A DNA stretch of 64,000 nt from the NCBI GenBank assembly GCA_934644965.1, contig CAKUDG010000015.1, positions 1 through 64,000 of the forward strand, written 5' to 3'. This DNA is from an uncultured Victivallales bacterium. GTDB lineage: Bacteria; Verrucomicrobiota; Lentisphaeria; Victivallales; UBA1829. The notes below the pieces were generated by a model that saw only the letters and a list, made by a program, of their open reading frames with translations, searched no databases and was not told where the DNA came from. Positions within the stretch are counted from its first letter, which is position 1; each line of letters begins with the position of its first letter. Of this stretch, positions 17,764 to 26,766 are shown one piece after another. A program made the position numbers and the translations under genes.

Positions 17764-17804
17764 CATCCCAGAGAGAGAGAAAATACACAGGAGCATTGCA
17801 ACAC

Positions 17805-19187
17805 ATGAGCAGCGAACGGAAAACATTCAAAATCGGCTATCTGCCTCTGACCAAGGCAAACTGGACCAATGAGACGCTGGAAGCGGCCAGGGAAACGGCA
17901 AGGAAGACGCTGGAGAATCTTCCGGATGTCGAAGTCATCGGGGGAAGCCGCATGATCGACTTTGAAGACAAGGCCCTTGCGGAGCTGGAACGCTTTGAAA
18001 AAGAGCGTCCGGACATGATCATTGCACATTTCATGACTTTTTCGCTCGGAGTGATTGTCCCGATGTTTGCACAGCGTCTGGGAGTTCCGGTGCTGCTCTG
18101 GTCGATGAAGGAGCCGGATCCCTGCGGAGGACGTCTTCAGAACAACTCCTTCTGCGCGGCGAATATGAATTCGCATTTTCTCTACCGGATGCATGTGCCG
18201 TATTTCCACATTCATGCGGATGCGGGATCGGAGAAGGCGGAGAAGGAACTGAAACGCGCGATCCGCGTTGTACGGACGGCGGAGGCTCTCAAGCGGATGA
18301 GAGTCGGACTGATCGGCGGACGCGTCCCCGGATTCTACACCTCCTCCTGCGATGAAATGCTTCTGCGGACCAAAATCGGTCCGGAAGTCAAGATCATCAC
18401 GGAACATGAAGTTATCGAATGCGCCCGGAAACTCCGTCCGGAAGAACTTCAAGACGCGTTGAAGACCATTCTTTCCGACGCGCCCGTGCATGAAAGCGAC
18501 GGTCCCACAAAGGAACAGCTCGAAAAATCCGCCGCGCTCTTCGGAGCCGTGAAAAAAATGAAGGTGCGTTTTCTCGTGGACAGTTTCGCCATGCGCTGCT
18601 GGCCGGAATTCATCTCCGGCGAACTCTACGGGATCGCCGTCTGCTCGACCATCGGACACCTGACCAATCACGGATTCCTGACTGCATGCGAAGGCGATGT
18701 CTACGGAGCAGTCATGATGCGGATCGAACAGGAACTCACCGGAAAGAAACCCTTCTTCTGCGACATGATTGTCATGGAAGGCGATTACGGAGTCGCCTGG
18801 CACTGCGGAGCGGCTCCCTGCGCGCTCTGCCGCGAAGGATTCCAGCCGACACTCCGGAAAAGCGCCACCATCGAAGGCGGAGGCGTCAAAGGCGTGACCA
18901 ATGAGTTTCCGCTCAAAGCCGGGCCCGTCACACTCGCCCGTCTCGGGGAAAAGCGCGACGGAGAGGGATTCCGGATGCTGATCGCCACCGGAGAAGCGCT
19001 CGACACCGATCTGTTTGTCCGCGGGAATCCGCTGAAAATCCGTTTCAGCGCCTCCTGCGACACACTCCGGGATGTGGTCATCAGCCAGGGCTGGGAACAT
19101 CATTACGCCCTCGCCTACGGGGATCTTGTCCCCGAACTCGAAGCGCTCTGCCGGATGCTGGACATAGAAACCACCATTGTCCGCTGA
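17805..19187 (+). CDS. L-fucose/L-arabinose isomerase-like protein
   Basis: ~460 residues of the FucI/AraA-related fold (COG2407-type), which interconverts aldoses and ketoses with a divalent metal. The C-terminal catalytic half shows the typical CEGDVYGAVMM and HCGAAP motifs; the N-terminal half has the Rossmann-like substrate domain (GGSRMIDFEDKALAELERF, MIIAHFMTFSLG). No signal peptide. ATG 17805 is chosen with AGGAG 11 nt upstream; TTG 17796 is only 2 nt from that site and unlikely. The substrate is not readable from sequence. Its position between two kinase genes and an aldolase suggests it makes the ketose that is then phosphorylated and cleaved. Confidence 0.82.
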   Translation: MSSERKTFKIGYLPLTKANWTNETLEAARETARKTLENLPDVEVIGGSRMIDFEDKALAELERFEKERPDMIIAHFMTFSLGVIVPMFAQRLGVPVLLWSMKEPDPCGGRLQNNSFCAANMNSHFLYRMHVPYFHIHADAGSEKAEKELKRAIRVVRTAEALKRMRVGLIGGRVPGFYTSSCDEMLLRTKIGPEVKIITEHEVIECARKLRPEELQDALKTILSDAPVHESDGPTKEQLEKSAALFGAVKKMKVRFLVDSFAMRCWPEFISGELYGIAVCSTIGHLTNHGFLTACEGDVYGAVMMRIEQELTGKKPFFCDMIVMEGDYGVAWHCGAAPCALCREGFQPTLRKSATIEGGGVKGVTNEFPLKAGPVTLARLGEKRDGEGFRMLIATGEALDTDLFVRGNPLKIRFSASCDTLRDVVISQGWEHHYALAYGDLVPELEALCRMLDIETTIVR

Positions 19188-19311
19188 CGCTTCTTTTTTC
19201 CCGGTCTTCTTCTCTGCCCTCCTCTGTACAGCATGGGGAGGGCAGGAAAGACAAGAAAAGCCGGAAAAGCTCATCTGAGAAAAAAAAACAGTAAAGGAGA
19301 AGTCCTGAATC

Positions 19312-20118
19312 ATGACGAAAAGAAATGAAAATCTTCTGATTCACCTGGATCCGGTCCAGGGCTACAATCCCGTCTTTGAAGTCGGGGAATACCACATGGA
19401 ACTGACGAAATTCGGTCTGATCCGCCTGGAGGCGGGAAGCGTCTTCCGGGGGGAGACGGGGGAATATGAAGCGGCCCTGGTGCTGCTCGGGGGGAAATGC
19501 GCCGTCCGGGGAAAGGATTTTGCGTTTGCGGAAGTCGGGGGACGCAAAGACGTGTTCGACGGCAAGCCGCATACCGTCTATCTGCCCTGGGAAACGGCAT
19601 ATGAAATCACGGCGCTCACAGATGTGGACATTGCCTTCAACGCCTCCCCGGCCTCACGCGAAACGGCTGCGCCATGCGTGATCGCTCCGGAACAGACCCG
19701 TGAACTCATCCTCGGGCGCGACAATTTCCAGCGACGCGCCACCATCATTCTCGATGAAACTTTCCCTTCCGAACACTTCTATATCGGCGAAGGCCTGATT
19801 CCCTCCGGGAACTGGTCCGGCTATCCCCCGCACAGACACGACATCGACGCCCTTCCGGAAGAAATCGACATGGAGGAAACCTACTTCTACCGTTTCAATC
19901 CCCCCCAGGGCTTCGGGATCCAGAAGGTCTACCAGCCCGACGGTTCCATAGATGAAACCTATACGGTCAAACAGAACGACACCGTCGCCATCGCAGAAGG
20001 CTACCACCCCCTCTGCGGCGCGCCGGGCTATGACATGTACTATCTCTGGACCATGTGCGGCAAACACAACCGCGGCCTGATCTCCTCCAAGGATCCCGCC
20101 CACGCATGGGTGAAGTGA
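19312..20118 (+). CDS. iolB: 5-deoxy-glucuronate isomerase-like protein (IolB family)
   Basis: 268 residues, the full length of IolB, a bicupin that isomerises 5-deoxy-glucuronate to 5-dehydro-2-deoxygluconate in myo-inositol breakdown. Cupin metal ligands are visible in YPPHRHD (around 170-175) and in METYF-like EETYFYRFNPPQGFG; a further His lies in EGYHP. AAAGGAGAAG stands ahead of the ATG. The stop overlaps the next ATG in a TGATG junction, implying translational coupling with the FGGY kinase. In classical iol operons IolB works with IolG, IolE, IolD, IolC and IolJ; here only a PfkB kinase and a class II aldolase could stand for IolC and IolJ, so the true substrate may differ. Confidence 0.85.
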   Translation: MTKRNENLLIHLDPVQGYNPVFEVGEYHMELTKFGLIRLEAGSVFRGETGEYEAALVLLGGKCAVRGKDFAFAEVGGRKDVFDGKPHTVYLPWETAYEITALTDVDIAFNASPASRETAAPCVIAPEQTRELILGRDNFQRRATIILDETFPSEHFYIGEGLIPSGNWSGYPPHRHDIDALPEEIDMEETYFYRFNPPQGFGIQKVYQPDGSIDETYTVKQNDTVAIAEGYHPLCGAPGYDMYYLWTMCGKHNRGLISSKDPAHAWVK

Positions 20119-21707
20119 TGATGACGATGTCCGGAGGAGGAACAAAGAGAGAGGAAGAGCTGCTGCTGGGAATCGACTTCGGAACAGGAGGATGCAAGAT
20201 CTCGGCCGTCACTCCGGAGGGGGAACTCCGCGGAGAAGCGTCCATTGAGTATCCGACGTACCACGAACATCCCGGCTGGTCCGAGCAGGAGCCATCCGAC
20301 TGGTTCCGCGCAATGTGCGGGGCACTGAGGATCCTGTCGGAGAAAGGGACGGACCTTTCCCGCGTCCGGGCCGTCGCGTTCGACGGCTCGACACACAACG
20401 CGGTGCTTCTGGACGAAGGCATGAATCCTGTCCGGCGCACAATCATGTGGACGGATCAGAGAAGCGTCCGCGAATGCGCCTTTCTGAAGGAGAAAACCAG
20501 CCCCTCCGTTTTCGACACAGCCTGGCAGATGCCCGCCCCGACCTGGACCCTCCCGCAGCTGATGTGGATCGCCGCTCACGAACCGGAAATCATCCGGAAA
20601 ACGAGACACATTCTCTTCGTCAAGGACTACGTGCGCTATCTCATGACAGGGGTCTGCGCAACAGACCGGATCGAAGCGCAGGGAACGCTGTTTTACGATA
20701 TGGCAAAGCAGAACTGGTCGGAAGAACTCTTCGCCTTCACGGGGCTTTCCCCGGAAACGCTTCCTCCGCTCATCAGTCCGACGGATCAGACGGGAAGGAT
20801 CACGCCCGAAGCCGCTCGTCTGACAGGCCTCCCGGAAGGGATTCCGGTCATCTGCGGCAGCTCGGACTCCGCGGCGGAAGACTACGGAGCCGGAGCGGTC
20901 GAAGCGGGGGACTGCATTGTCAAACTTGCGACGGCCGGCAATGTGAATGTCATGACCTCCCATCCCCATCCTTCGGAACGGACTCTGACCTATTCCCACG
21001 TGATTCCGGGGATGTGGTACACGGTCTCGGCCACAAACGCAGCAGCACTCTGCCAGAGATGGTTCCGCGATCTCTTCTGCGAAACGGAAAGAAAACTTGC
21101 GGAAGAATCCGGGAAAACCGTTTACGAACTGATGAACGAATCGGCCGCGGAATCGCCTCCGGGGGCGAACGGAGTGTTTTTTCACCCGTATCTGCAGGGG
21201 GAGCGTTCGCCGTACTGGGATGCGTCGTTGCGCGGGAGCTTCACTGGGGTGAGCGTTTCCTCCCGGAAGTCCGACTTTCTGCGGGCCGTACTGGAAGGCG
21301 TGGCCTTCTCCCTGCTGGACTGTTACGGCTCCATCCGGGAAATGAAACTCCCGGTGAAACGCATCATTCTGATCGGCGGAGGAGCCAGGAGCGCACTCTG
21401 GAGCAGAATTGTCTGCGACGTATTCCGCCTGCCGCTGCGAATTCCGACTCCCGGGGACGCATCATTCGGGGCGGCCCTTCTGGCGGGAACGGGAGCCGGA
21501 TTTTTCAAGGATCCCCGCGAAGCTGTGCAGCGCTGTCTGAAAGTTCAGCGCGCCCTCGAACCGGAGGAGTCTGCGGCGGACCGCTATGCGGAACTTTTCC
21601 CCGTCTACCGGAATATTCACGACGCTCTCGCGCCGGTCTATGCCGCCGCCGGGGAGAAAACGCGGGATACGGGAAAAGACAGAAAAAACACACACCCTTC
21701 TCTGTAG
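20118..21707 (+). CDS. FGGY-family carbohydrate kinase, xylulokinase-like
   Basis: ~529 residues with the two-domain actin-like fold of FGGY kinases. The N-terminal phosphate motif is LGIDFGTGGCKISAV, followed by MWTDQRS; the C-terminal half has PYLQGERSPYWD and the adenosine motif LIGGGARSALW, all closest to xylulokinase. The family phosphorylates ketoses at a terminal hydroxyl. The ATG at 20118 overlaps the upstream stop; ATGs at 20121 and 20127 are possible, and the GGAGGAGG just inside the gene serves no visible start. The reaction would follow the FucI-like isomerase. An open frame on the same strand runs through this gene into the next, but it carries no FGGY residues and is a shadow. 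Confidence 0.88.
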   Translation: MMTMSGGGTKREEELLLGIDFGTGGCKISAVTPEGELRGEASIEYPTYHEHPGWSEQEPSDWFRAMCGALRILSEKGTDLSRVRAVAFDGSTHNAVLLDEGMNPVRRTIMWTDQRSVRECAFLKEKTSPSVFDTAWQMPAPTWTLPQLMWIAAHEPEIIRKTRHILFVKDYVRYLMTGVCATDRIEAQGTLFYDMAKQNWSEELFAFTGLSPETLPPLISPTDQTGRITPEAARLTGLPEGIPVICGSSDSAAEDYGAGAVEAGDCIVKLATAGNVNVMTSHPHPSERTLTYSHVIPGMWYTVSATNAAALCQRWFRDLFCETERKLAEESGKTVYELMNESAAESPPGANGVFFHPYLQGERSPYWDASLRGSFTGVSVSSRKSDFLRAVLEGVAFSLLDCYGSIREMKLPVKRIILIGGGARSALWSRIVCDVFRLPLRIPTPGDASFGAALLAGTGAGFFKDPREAVQRCLKVQRALEPEESAADRYAELFPVYRNIHDALAPVYAAAGEKTRDTGKDRKNTHPSL

Positions 21708-21760
21708 ACAAAGATATTTTTCATAAAAAAACAAACAACTTTCACGGAGGACAGCAGACC

Positions 21761-23203
21761 ATGCTTCCATCGCAGGACAACTATCTTTACGACATGATCC
21801 GGACGGAACTCACCGACATCGTCGGAGACGACTACGTGAGCACCCGTTACGCCGACAAACTGGGCCATTCCATCGACTACTACTGGATTCCCGAAATGTG
21901 GCATGACCGCGGAATGGAAACCCCGAAAGCCGATTTCATCGTCTACCCCGGGAGCAGCGCGGAAGTTTCGCGGGTGCTGAAGCTGGCGAATCAGTATTCG
22001 ATTCCGGTGATTCCCTGGGGAGGGGGATCGGGATCGCAGGGGGGAGCGCTTCCGGTCTACGGAGGGATCGTCATGGACATGAAGCGCATGTCGAATCTGA
22101 TCCGGATCGACGAGAAGGCCCTGACGGTGACCTGTCAGACCGGCATGAACATGCGCCATCTGGAATGGACGGTGAACAAAGCGGGATATTCGACAATGCA
22201 TCTGCCGGCCTCGATTGCATGCGCCACAGTCGGAGGCTTTCTGGCGCACCGCGGGACGGGCGTGCTTTCCACGAAATACGGGAAGATTGAAGACATGGTC
22301 ATGTCGCTGGAAGTGGTGACGCCGACGGGAGAGATCATCCGGACCCTTCCCGTCCCCCGTCACGCGTCCGGACCGGATCTGACCATGCTCTTTCTCGGCA
22401 GCGAAGGCACTCTGGGAGTCATCACGGAAGTCACGCTGAAAATCCATCCGGTTCCGGAGTCGCGGAAGTTCCGCGCCTTCCTGTTCCGGGATCTCCACAG
22501 CGCGATGAGTGCGGGGGCGGACCTGATGCGGAGCCGTCTGAAGCCATGCGCGGTGCGCCTTTACGACGAGGAGGAGACGCGTCATCATGTCAAACGCGTC
22601 CTCGGAATCGACCGGAACGGCGCGTATCTGGTCTTCGGGTTCGACGGCTATGAGAAAATCGTCGACTACGAAATGGAAACGGCAATGGCAATCATGAAGA
22701 AATACGATGCCGAAGATCTCGGCAGCAAGGGCGGCGAACTCTGGTGGGAAAACAAATACAAATTTTTCTATCCCCCATACATGTTCCATCTTCCCCAGGC
22801 ATTCGGCACCCTGGACACCGTGGCCACATTCAGCGATATCGAAAATGTGTATGCCGCGATGAAAAAGGTCGTGAACGAAAATTTCCCGGAAGCACGCTTC
22901 ATCGGACACTTCTCCCACTGGTATGAATGGGGCTGCATGCTGTATGCGCGCTTCATCTTCCCGGAGGCTCCGGCGGATCCGCACAAGGCGGCGGAACTGT
23001 ACAACAAAGTCTGGGACATGGCCATCCGCGCAGCCATCGCCAACGGAGGGGTCATCAACGAACATCACGGAGTGGGTCTCAAGCTCGGACGCCTGATGAA
23101 GGAACTTTACGGCCCCGCCATGCCCGTGCTCGAAGGCATCAAAAAACAGCTCGACCCGAACAATATCATGAATCCCGGAAAAATGGGCTTCAAAGGAGTG
23201 TGA
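21761..23203 (+). CDS. FAD-linked oxidase (GlcD / D-lactate dehydrogenase / AGPS type)
   Basis: 480 residues. The N-terminal PCMH-type FAD domain shows VIPWGGGSGSQGG and TVGGFLAHRGTG; the C-terminal half is FAD-oxidase-C like, with the conserved NEHHGVGLKLGR near 430-440. Relatives oxidise 2-hydroxyacids (glycolate, D-lactate) or use FAD redox-neutrally (alkyl-DHAP synthase). GGAGG lies 10 nt before the ATG. The next gene, 3 nt away, encodes an Fe-S protein, as in the GlcDF arrangement, which argues for 2-hydroxyacid oxidation passing electrons to a quinone. In this cluster it would handle an acid or aldehyde-derived product of the aldol cleavage; that role is inference. Confidence 0.85.
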   Translation: MLPSQDNYLYDMIRTELTDIVGDDYVSTRYADKLGHSIDYYWIPEMWHDRGMETPKADFIVYPGSSAEVSRVLKLANQYSIPVIPWGGGSGSQGGALPVYGGIVMDMKRMSNLIRIDEKALTVTCQTGMNMRHLEWTVNKAGYSTMHLPASIACATVGGFLAHRGTGVLSTKYGKIEDMVMSLEVVTPTGEIIRTLPVPRHASGPDLTMLFLGSEGTLGVITEVTLKIHPVPESRKFRAFLFRDLHSAMSAGADLMRSRLKPCAVRLYDEEETRHHVKRVLGIDRNGAYLVFGFDGYEKIVDYEMETAMAIMKKYDAEDLGSKGGELWWENKYKFFYPPYMFHLPQAFGTLDTVATFSDIENVYAAMKKVVNENFPEARFIGHFSHWYEWGCMLYARFIFPEAPADPHKAAELYNKVWDMAIRAAIANGGVINEHHGVGLKLGRLMKELYGPAMPVLEGIKKQLDPNNIMNPGKMGFKGV

Positions 23204-23206
23204 TCC

Positions 23207-24259
23207 ATGCATATCGATTCATTCAAAGACACTGTGAAAAGCTGCCGTTTCTGCTTCATGTGCAGACACCTTTCCGGGACGGCGAATGTCACTTTCCGGG
23301 AAAGCGACACCCCCCGCGTCCGCGCAGCCATGCTCGACGCCGTCCTGCGCGATCCCGGAAAACTTTCCGACCCGGATCTGATTGAAACCCTCTACCGCTG
23401 CGATCTCAGCGGAGCATGCACCTTCCACTGCGTCGGGAAATATGATGAAAACGGACTCGTCCTTGCGGCGAGAAGGGATGTGGTGGAAAAAGGCCTGGTT
23501 CCGGAAAAAGTCAGAAAACTTGCCGACGAGTTTGAAGCCACTTCCGAATGGACGCTCGAAGGGAGTTCCCCCCTGGGAAAAGAGGACGTGCTCTATTTTG
23601 AAGACCGCTCCACACAGGAGACGCCTTCCATTCGCACCGCTTTGGAAACGCTTGCTCAAAAAGGGGGAGTTTCCCTCCGGACAATCCGCGGCGGATGCAT
23701 CGGGAAGGTGCTTGACGTGCTCGGATTCTCCGAGCGCGCGGAGGCGGCAGGACGCAAATTCGCAGAATTCATCCGCGGACTCGGAGCCGGAACGCTTGTG
23801 GTCTCCAACCCTGCGGCCTATGACATGCTCGTCAACGGCTTCCGCGAACATGGAATTGCCCTCGACGTGCAACTCATGCACAGTTCCGAGTTCCTTGCGG
23901 GACTCGGCATCGACTACGCTTCCAAGGCGGGAGAGCTCTATTATCTTGACAGCGATTTCCTCAAGAACTACAACTCTGATCTCCCGTATCCGCGCCGTCT
24001 GCTTGAGCGTCTCGGAGCGGAGCTCCTGCCTTTCGGGACCAATTCCGAAGAATCCTACAGTGCCGGGGAAGGAGCCATTGTACTGGCTTCGCTCTACCCG
24101 GATCTGGCGCGGAAACTGGCGCGGAGAGTGGCGGAAAGGGAACCCGGAGCGGCAAAGAGGAAAGTGGTGGTCGCTTCCCCCTGCACGAGGAATCTCCTTG
24201 CAAAAGAGACGGGACTGAATGTCGTCACTCTCGAAGAGCTTGCCTGTTCCTGCCTCTGA
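23207..24259 (+). CDS. Fe-S oxidoreductase partner subunit with a reduced cluster set
   Basis: 350 residues. An N-terminal ferredoxin-like domain holds C13-x2-C16-x2-C19 and C65-x5-C71-x3-C75. A canonical pair of 4Fe-4S motifs has eight cysteines; here the fourth of motif one (position 23, Ser) and the middle one of motif two (position 68, Ser) are missing. Because ligands swap between motifs, C13/C16/C19/C75 can still hold one cluster while the second keeps only two ligands. The remaining ~270 residues are a mixed alpha/beta region without obvious CCG-type cysteine domains. AAGGAG overlaps the end of the FAD oxidase gene. It probably takes electrons from that oxidase, as GlcF does for GlcD. 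Confidence 0.75.
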   Translation: MHIDSFKDTVKSCRFCFMCRHLSGTANVTFRESDTPRVRAAMLDAVLRDPGKLSDPDLIETLYRCDLSGACTFHCVGKYDENGLVLAARRDVVEKGLVPEKVRKLADEFEATSEWTLEGSSPLGKEDVLYFEDRSTQETPSIRTALETLAQKGGVSLRTIRGGCIGKVLDVLGFSERAEAAGRKFAEFIRGLGAGTLVVSNPAAYDMLVNGFREHGIALDVQLMHSSEFLAGLGIDYASKAGELYYLDSDFLKNYNSDLPYPRRLLERLGAELLPFGTNSEESYSAGEGAIVLASLYPDLARKLARRVAEREPGAAKRKVVVASPCTRNLLAKETGLNVVTLEELACSCL

Positions 24260-24323
24260 AGCGGCGGAAACGTGCGGAAAAAGCAAGCAAGCGGACAAAA
24301 AGGGAAAAAAAGAGGAAAACACC

Positions 24324-25151
24324 ATGGCACTTGTCAACATGAAGGAAATGCTGCGCAAGGCCCGCCGGGAAAAGCGGGCCGTGGGAGCGTTCAATGTGGC
24401 CAATTACGAGACCGCGGCCGGAGTGATCAAAGCGGCGGAAGCGGAAAAGTCTCCGGTCATCATTCAGGTCTACATGCGGCTTTTCGAGTCGGAAAAGGCC
24501 TGCGACCTGGCGGGATGCCTGATCCGGATGGCGAACAGGGCGAATCAGGAGGTGGCGTTGCATCTGGATCACGGGGACAATGTCGGGCAGGTGAAAGATG
24601 CTCTGGCATGGGGATATACGTCCGTGATGTATGACGGATCGCGTCTGCCTTATGAGGAAAACGTCAAGATCACGCGCTTCTGCGTTGACTATGCGAAAAC
24701 GTTCGGAGCGTCCGTCGAGGGCGAGATCGGGCATGTCGCGCAGGGGGATGACACGGCGCTGACCGATGTCGAGGAGGCCTGTTCCTTCGCCATGGAGACC
24801 GGCGTCGACGCACTCGCCGTCTCCATCGGCACCGCACACGGATACTACAAAGCCGAACCGAAGCTCGACATCGAACGCTGCCGCGCCATCGGAGAACGTA
24901 TGCCCGAACTGCCGCTCGTCCTTCACGGCGGCTCCGGCACGCCTCCGGAAGACGTCCGCAAAGCCATCCTCGCCGGGATTTCCAAGGTCAACATCGCCAC
25001 AGAATATCTCGACACCTATCTCAAAAGCACGCGCAGGGAACTGGAAAAACTCGATGGAAAATTCATCCCACCGGATAAGTTCCACGATCCCGTCATCAAT
25101 GACTGCGCCGCCCATGCGGCCAGGCTGATCCGCTTCTTCGCAGGACGCTGA
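24324..25151 (+). CDS. Class II (zinc) ketose-bisphosphate aldolase
   Basis: 275 residues, full length for the FbaA/GatY/IolJ family, which cleaves ketose phosphates to DHAP plus an aldehyde. Zinc and active-site motifs: VALHLDHGDN (catalytic Asp and a zinc His), SVMYDGS, a third segment VEGEIGHVA, then AVSIGTAHG and LHGGSGTP with zinc His residues, and the phosphate loop KVNIATEY. ATG 24324 is chosen for the AGAGGAAA ahead of it and because the protein begins at the usual NMKEMLRKA helix; the frame is open from 24219 but overlaps the previous gene. It is the last gene of the catabolic cluster and is followed by a strong terminator. IolJ, tagatose- and fructose-bisphosphate aldolases are all possible relatives. 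Confidence 0.92.
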   Translation: MALVNMKEMLRKARREKRAVGAFNVANYETAAGVIKAAEAEKSPVIIQVYMRLFESEKACDLAGCLIRMANRANQEVALHLDHGDNVGQVKDALAWGYTSVMYDGSRLPYEENVKITRFCVDYAKTFGASVEGEIGHVAQGDDTALTDVEEACSFAMETGVDALAVSIGTAHGYYKAEPKLDIERCRAIGERMPELPLVLHGGSGTPPEDVRKAILAGISKVNIATEYLDTYLKSTRRELEKLDGKFIPPDKFHDPVINDCAAHAARLIRFFAGR

Positions 25152-25236
25152 TTCCGGGAAGCGGAAATTCTCCGCCGCACACACAGATCTCAGACATCCT
25201 GAGTAAGCGGAAAGAGAAGAAAAAGAAGAAAAAAAG

Positions 25237-25277
25237 GGGGAGAGGGAAAAAAACAACACCCTCTCCCCTCTTTTTTT
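25237..25277 (+). terminator. Strong intrinsic terminator of the sugar cluster
   Basis: A perfect 10-bp stem (GGGGAGAGGG with CCCTCTCCCC, 12-nt A-rich loop) ends in TC and T7. A5-rich sequence on the left may let it work on the minus strand too. Confidence 0.85.
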
Positions 25278-25279
25278 GT

Positions 25280-25635
25280 GTATTATAAAGACGGCTTTCC
25301 CCGCCTTTTTTCTCAAGTCCCCTCCCCTCTCCCATAATTTATTTCATCCCGGAAGTTTCCCCATTCCCTTATTTTGCCCTTTTCTCTTCCGTCTGGAAAA
25401 AAGAGAGGAAACAGAGAAAAGCTGCCGCCACACGACAGCACACAACACCCCTCTCCCAGAGAAACGCCGTCCCCAGAGAAGGAGCAGCAAACCCCGCCCC
25501 GGCAGCACAACAACCAGACGGGGGAAAAAAACTCCTGCCACCACTACTGCACAGACGCCGAAGAGACGCCGAAGAGACAGGAAAAAAGCGTACCAGAGGG
25601 AAGATGCGGCGGCGGAAAGGAGCGGAAGAAAAGCG
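25280..25635. other. Intergenic region with no recognised feature
   Basis: After the terminator, about 350 bp of purine/pyrimidine-biased sequence separates the convergent aldolase and secreted-protein genes. I see no gene, promoter or clear hairpin. Confidence 0.5.
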
Positions 25636-26649
25636 TTATTTCTTTTTCCGGCGGGCGGCATCCAGTTTTGCCAGTTCGGACTCGTCCCCCATGCGGATGA
25701 CCCGCACCTCCTCCAGAAGGTGGTTGTAGGAGTTGAGTCTGCCCATGACGGCATCCTTTTCCAGGATGAAATCGACGGAATTTCCCTGAGGCGTGGCGGT
25801 AAGGGAAATCACCTTGATGACTTTCCCGTTCTGATCCCGCTGTTCAAAATTGATGACTCTGTACCCGCCGTGGGCCGAACCCTTCCCAAACAGGCGGTAG
25901 GTGCCGCTTCCGTCCAGGGGGAAGAGTTCCCCGCCGCTGCCGTAGGCGGTGTCGAAGACGGCTTTCCCATCTTCTCTGTGCATCAGGAGGGCGCCGCGCA
26001 AAAAATAATTCCACCCGGAATATCCGGCACGGAATTCGGGATTGCAGTTCAGAGCGCCTTCATCCGGGGATTCCTGGAAACGGATGGAGGAGATGACAAG
26101 ATGCTCGGGAGAATTTTTGCCCATTCGGAAAGAGAGACGCATCGAGACGGCTCCGGGAGGAGCATAAAAGACATCGGTGTAAGTCTGCCGTTTTTCAGAA
26201 ATGAAAGTCATTCCGTTGAACGCGCGTGAGCCAAGGAGCTTTCCGGAGGGATCGCGGAATTCCATGCTCCAGCCGGGAAGAAGCGATGCGCCGCTCATCA
26301 CCTGGATTTCAGGGATGCGGGAGTTTTTTTCCACAACGTCCACGCCATCCACATGCGCAGTCATCTCCAGAAGGTATTTCTTTTTTCCCTCCACGGGGAA
26401 ATTCCTGGTCAGGGGAAAGGCAGCGTTATCTCCGCTGAGGAAGAGAGCGATGTGATTGACGTTTTCCCCTTTCACGTCGTCCTTCCGCAGTTCCGCCTTC
26501 CCGGCGGCAGGAATGGAAACAATGTCCGAGGCCTGCTGCCCTTCAGAAAAAGTCAGACTCACCGGCAAGGACAGCTGCGCACCGGAAAGCATCAACGCCG
26601 AAAAAACAAAAGACAGGACAAGAAGAGGTGTTTCCCATTTTTTCCACAT
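25636..26649 (-). CDS. Secreted protein of unknown function
   Basis: 337 residues. The N-terminus is a typical signal peptide (basic MWKKW, hydrophobic LLVLSFVFSALML, likely cut after SGA near 24). The mature part is beta-rich: a first unit (~30-200) and a second (~200-320) with GYSGWNYFLRG, reminiscent of carbohydrate-binding sandwich modules, and a basic KKK tail. I do not recognise a family, and no catalytic motif is visible. AAAGGAG lies 10 nt ahead of the ATG and a promoter candidate lies 50 bp upstream. It sits after two pseudopilin genes and the DUF4838 gene on the same strand, so a role at the cell surface in polysaccharide handling is a guess from context. Confidence 0.7.
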   Translation of the reverse strand: MWKKWETPLLVLSFVFSALMLSGAQLSLPVSLTFSEGQQASDIVSIPAAGKAELRKDDVKGENVNHIALFLSGDNAAFPLTRNFPVEGKKKYLLEMTAHVDGVDVVEKNSRIPEIQVMSGASLLPGWSMEFRDPSGKLLGSRAFNGMTFISEKRQTYTDVFYAPPGAVSMRLSFRMGKNSPEHLVISSIRFQESPDEGALNCNPEFRAGYSGWNYFLRGALLMHREDGKAVFDTAYGSGGELFPLDGSGTYRLFGKGSAHGGYRVINFEQRDQNGKVIKVISLTATPQGNSVDFILEKDAVMGRLNSYNHLLEEVRVIRMGDESELAKLDAARRKKK

Positions 26650-26695
26650 GGCTCAATATCTCCTTTCATTCATCAATCATCTGAAATCTGATTTA

Positions 26696-26724
26696 TATTT
26701 ATAGTTTTGATTATGCGGTATCAA
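26696..26724 (-). promoter_or_regulatory. Possible promoter for the secreted-protein gene
   Basis: On the minus strand: TTGATA, 17 nt, TAAATA (or TATAAA with 15 nt), inside an AT-rich pocket between the pseudopilin gene and the secreted-protein gene. Confidence 0.45.
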
Positions 26725-26766
26725 GTTTTTTCCTGTTTTTTTTGTCGCTGCTGGGGAAACAGCCCA

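Noticed and set aside
20315..21760. Upstream extension of the FAD oxidase frame through the FGGY kinase gene
   Set aside because: The FAD oxidase begins at ATG 21761 with GGAGG in place; the upstream part is out-of-frame translation of the kinase gene.
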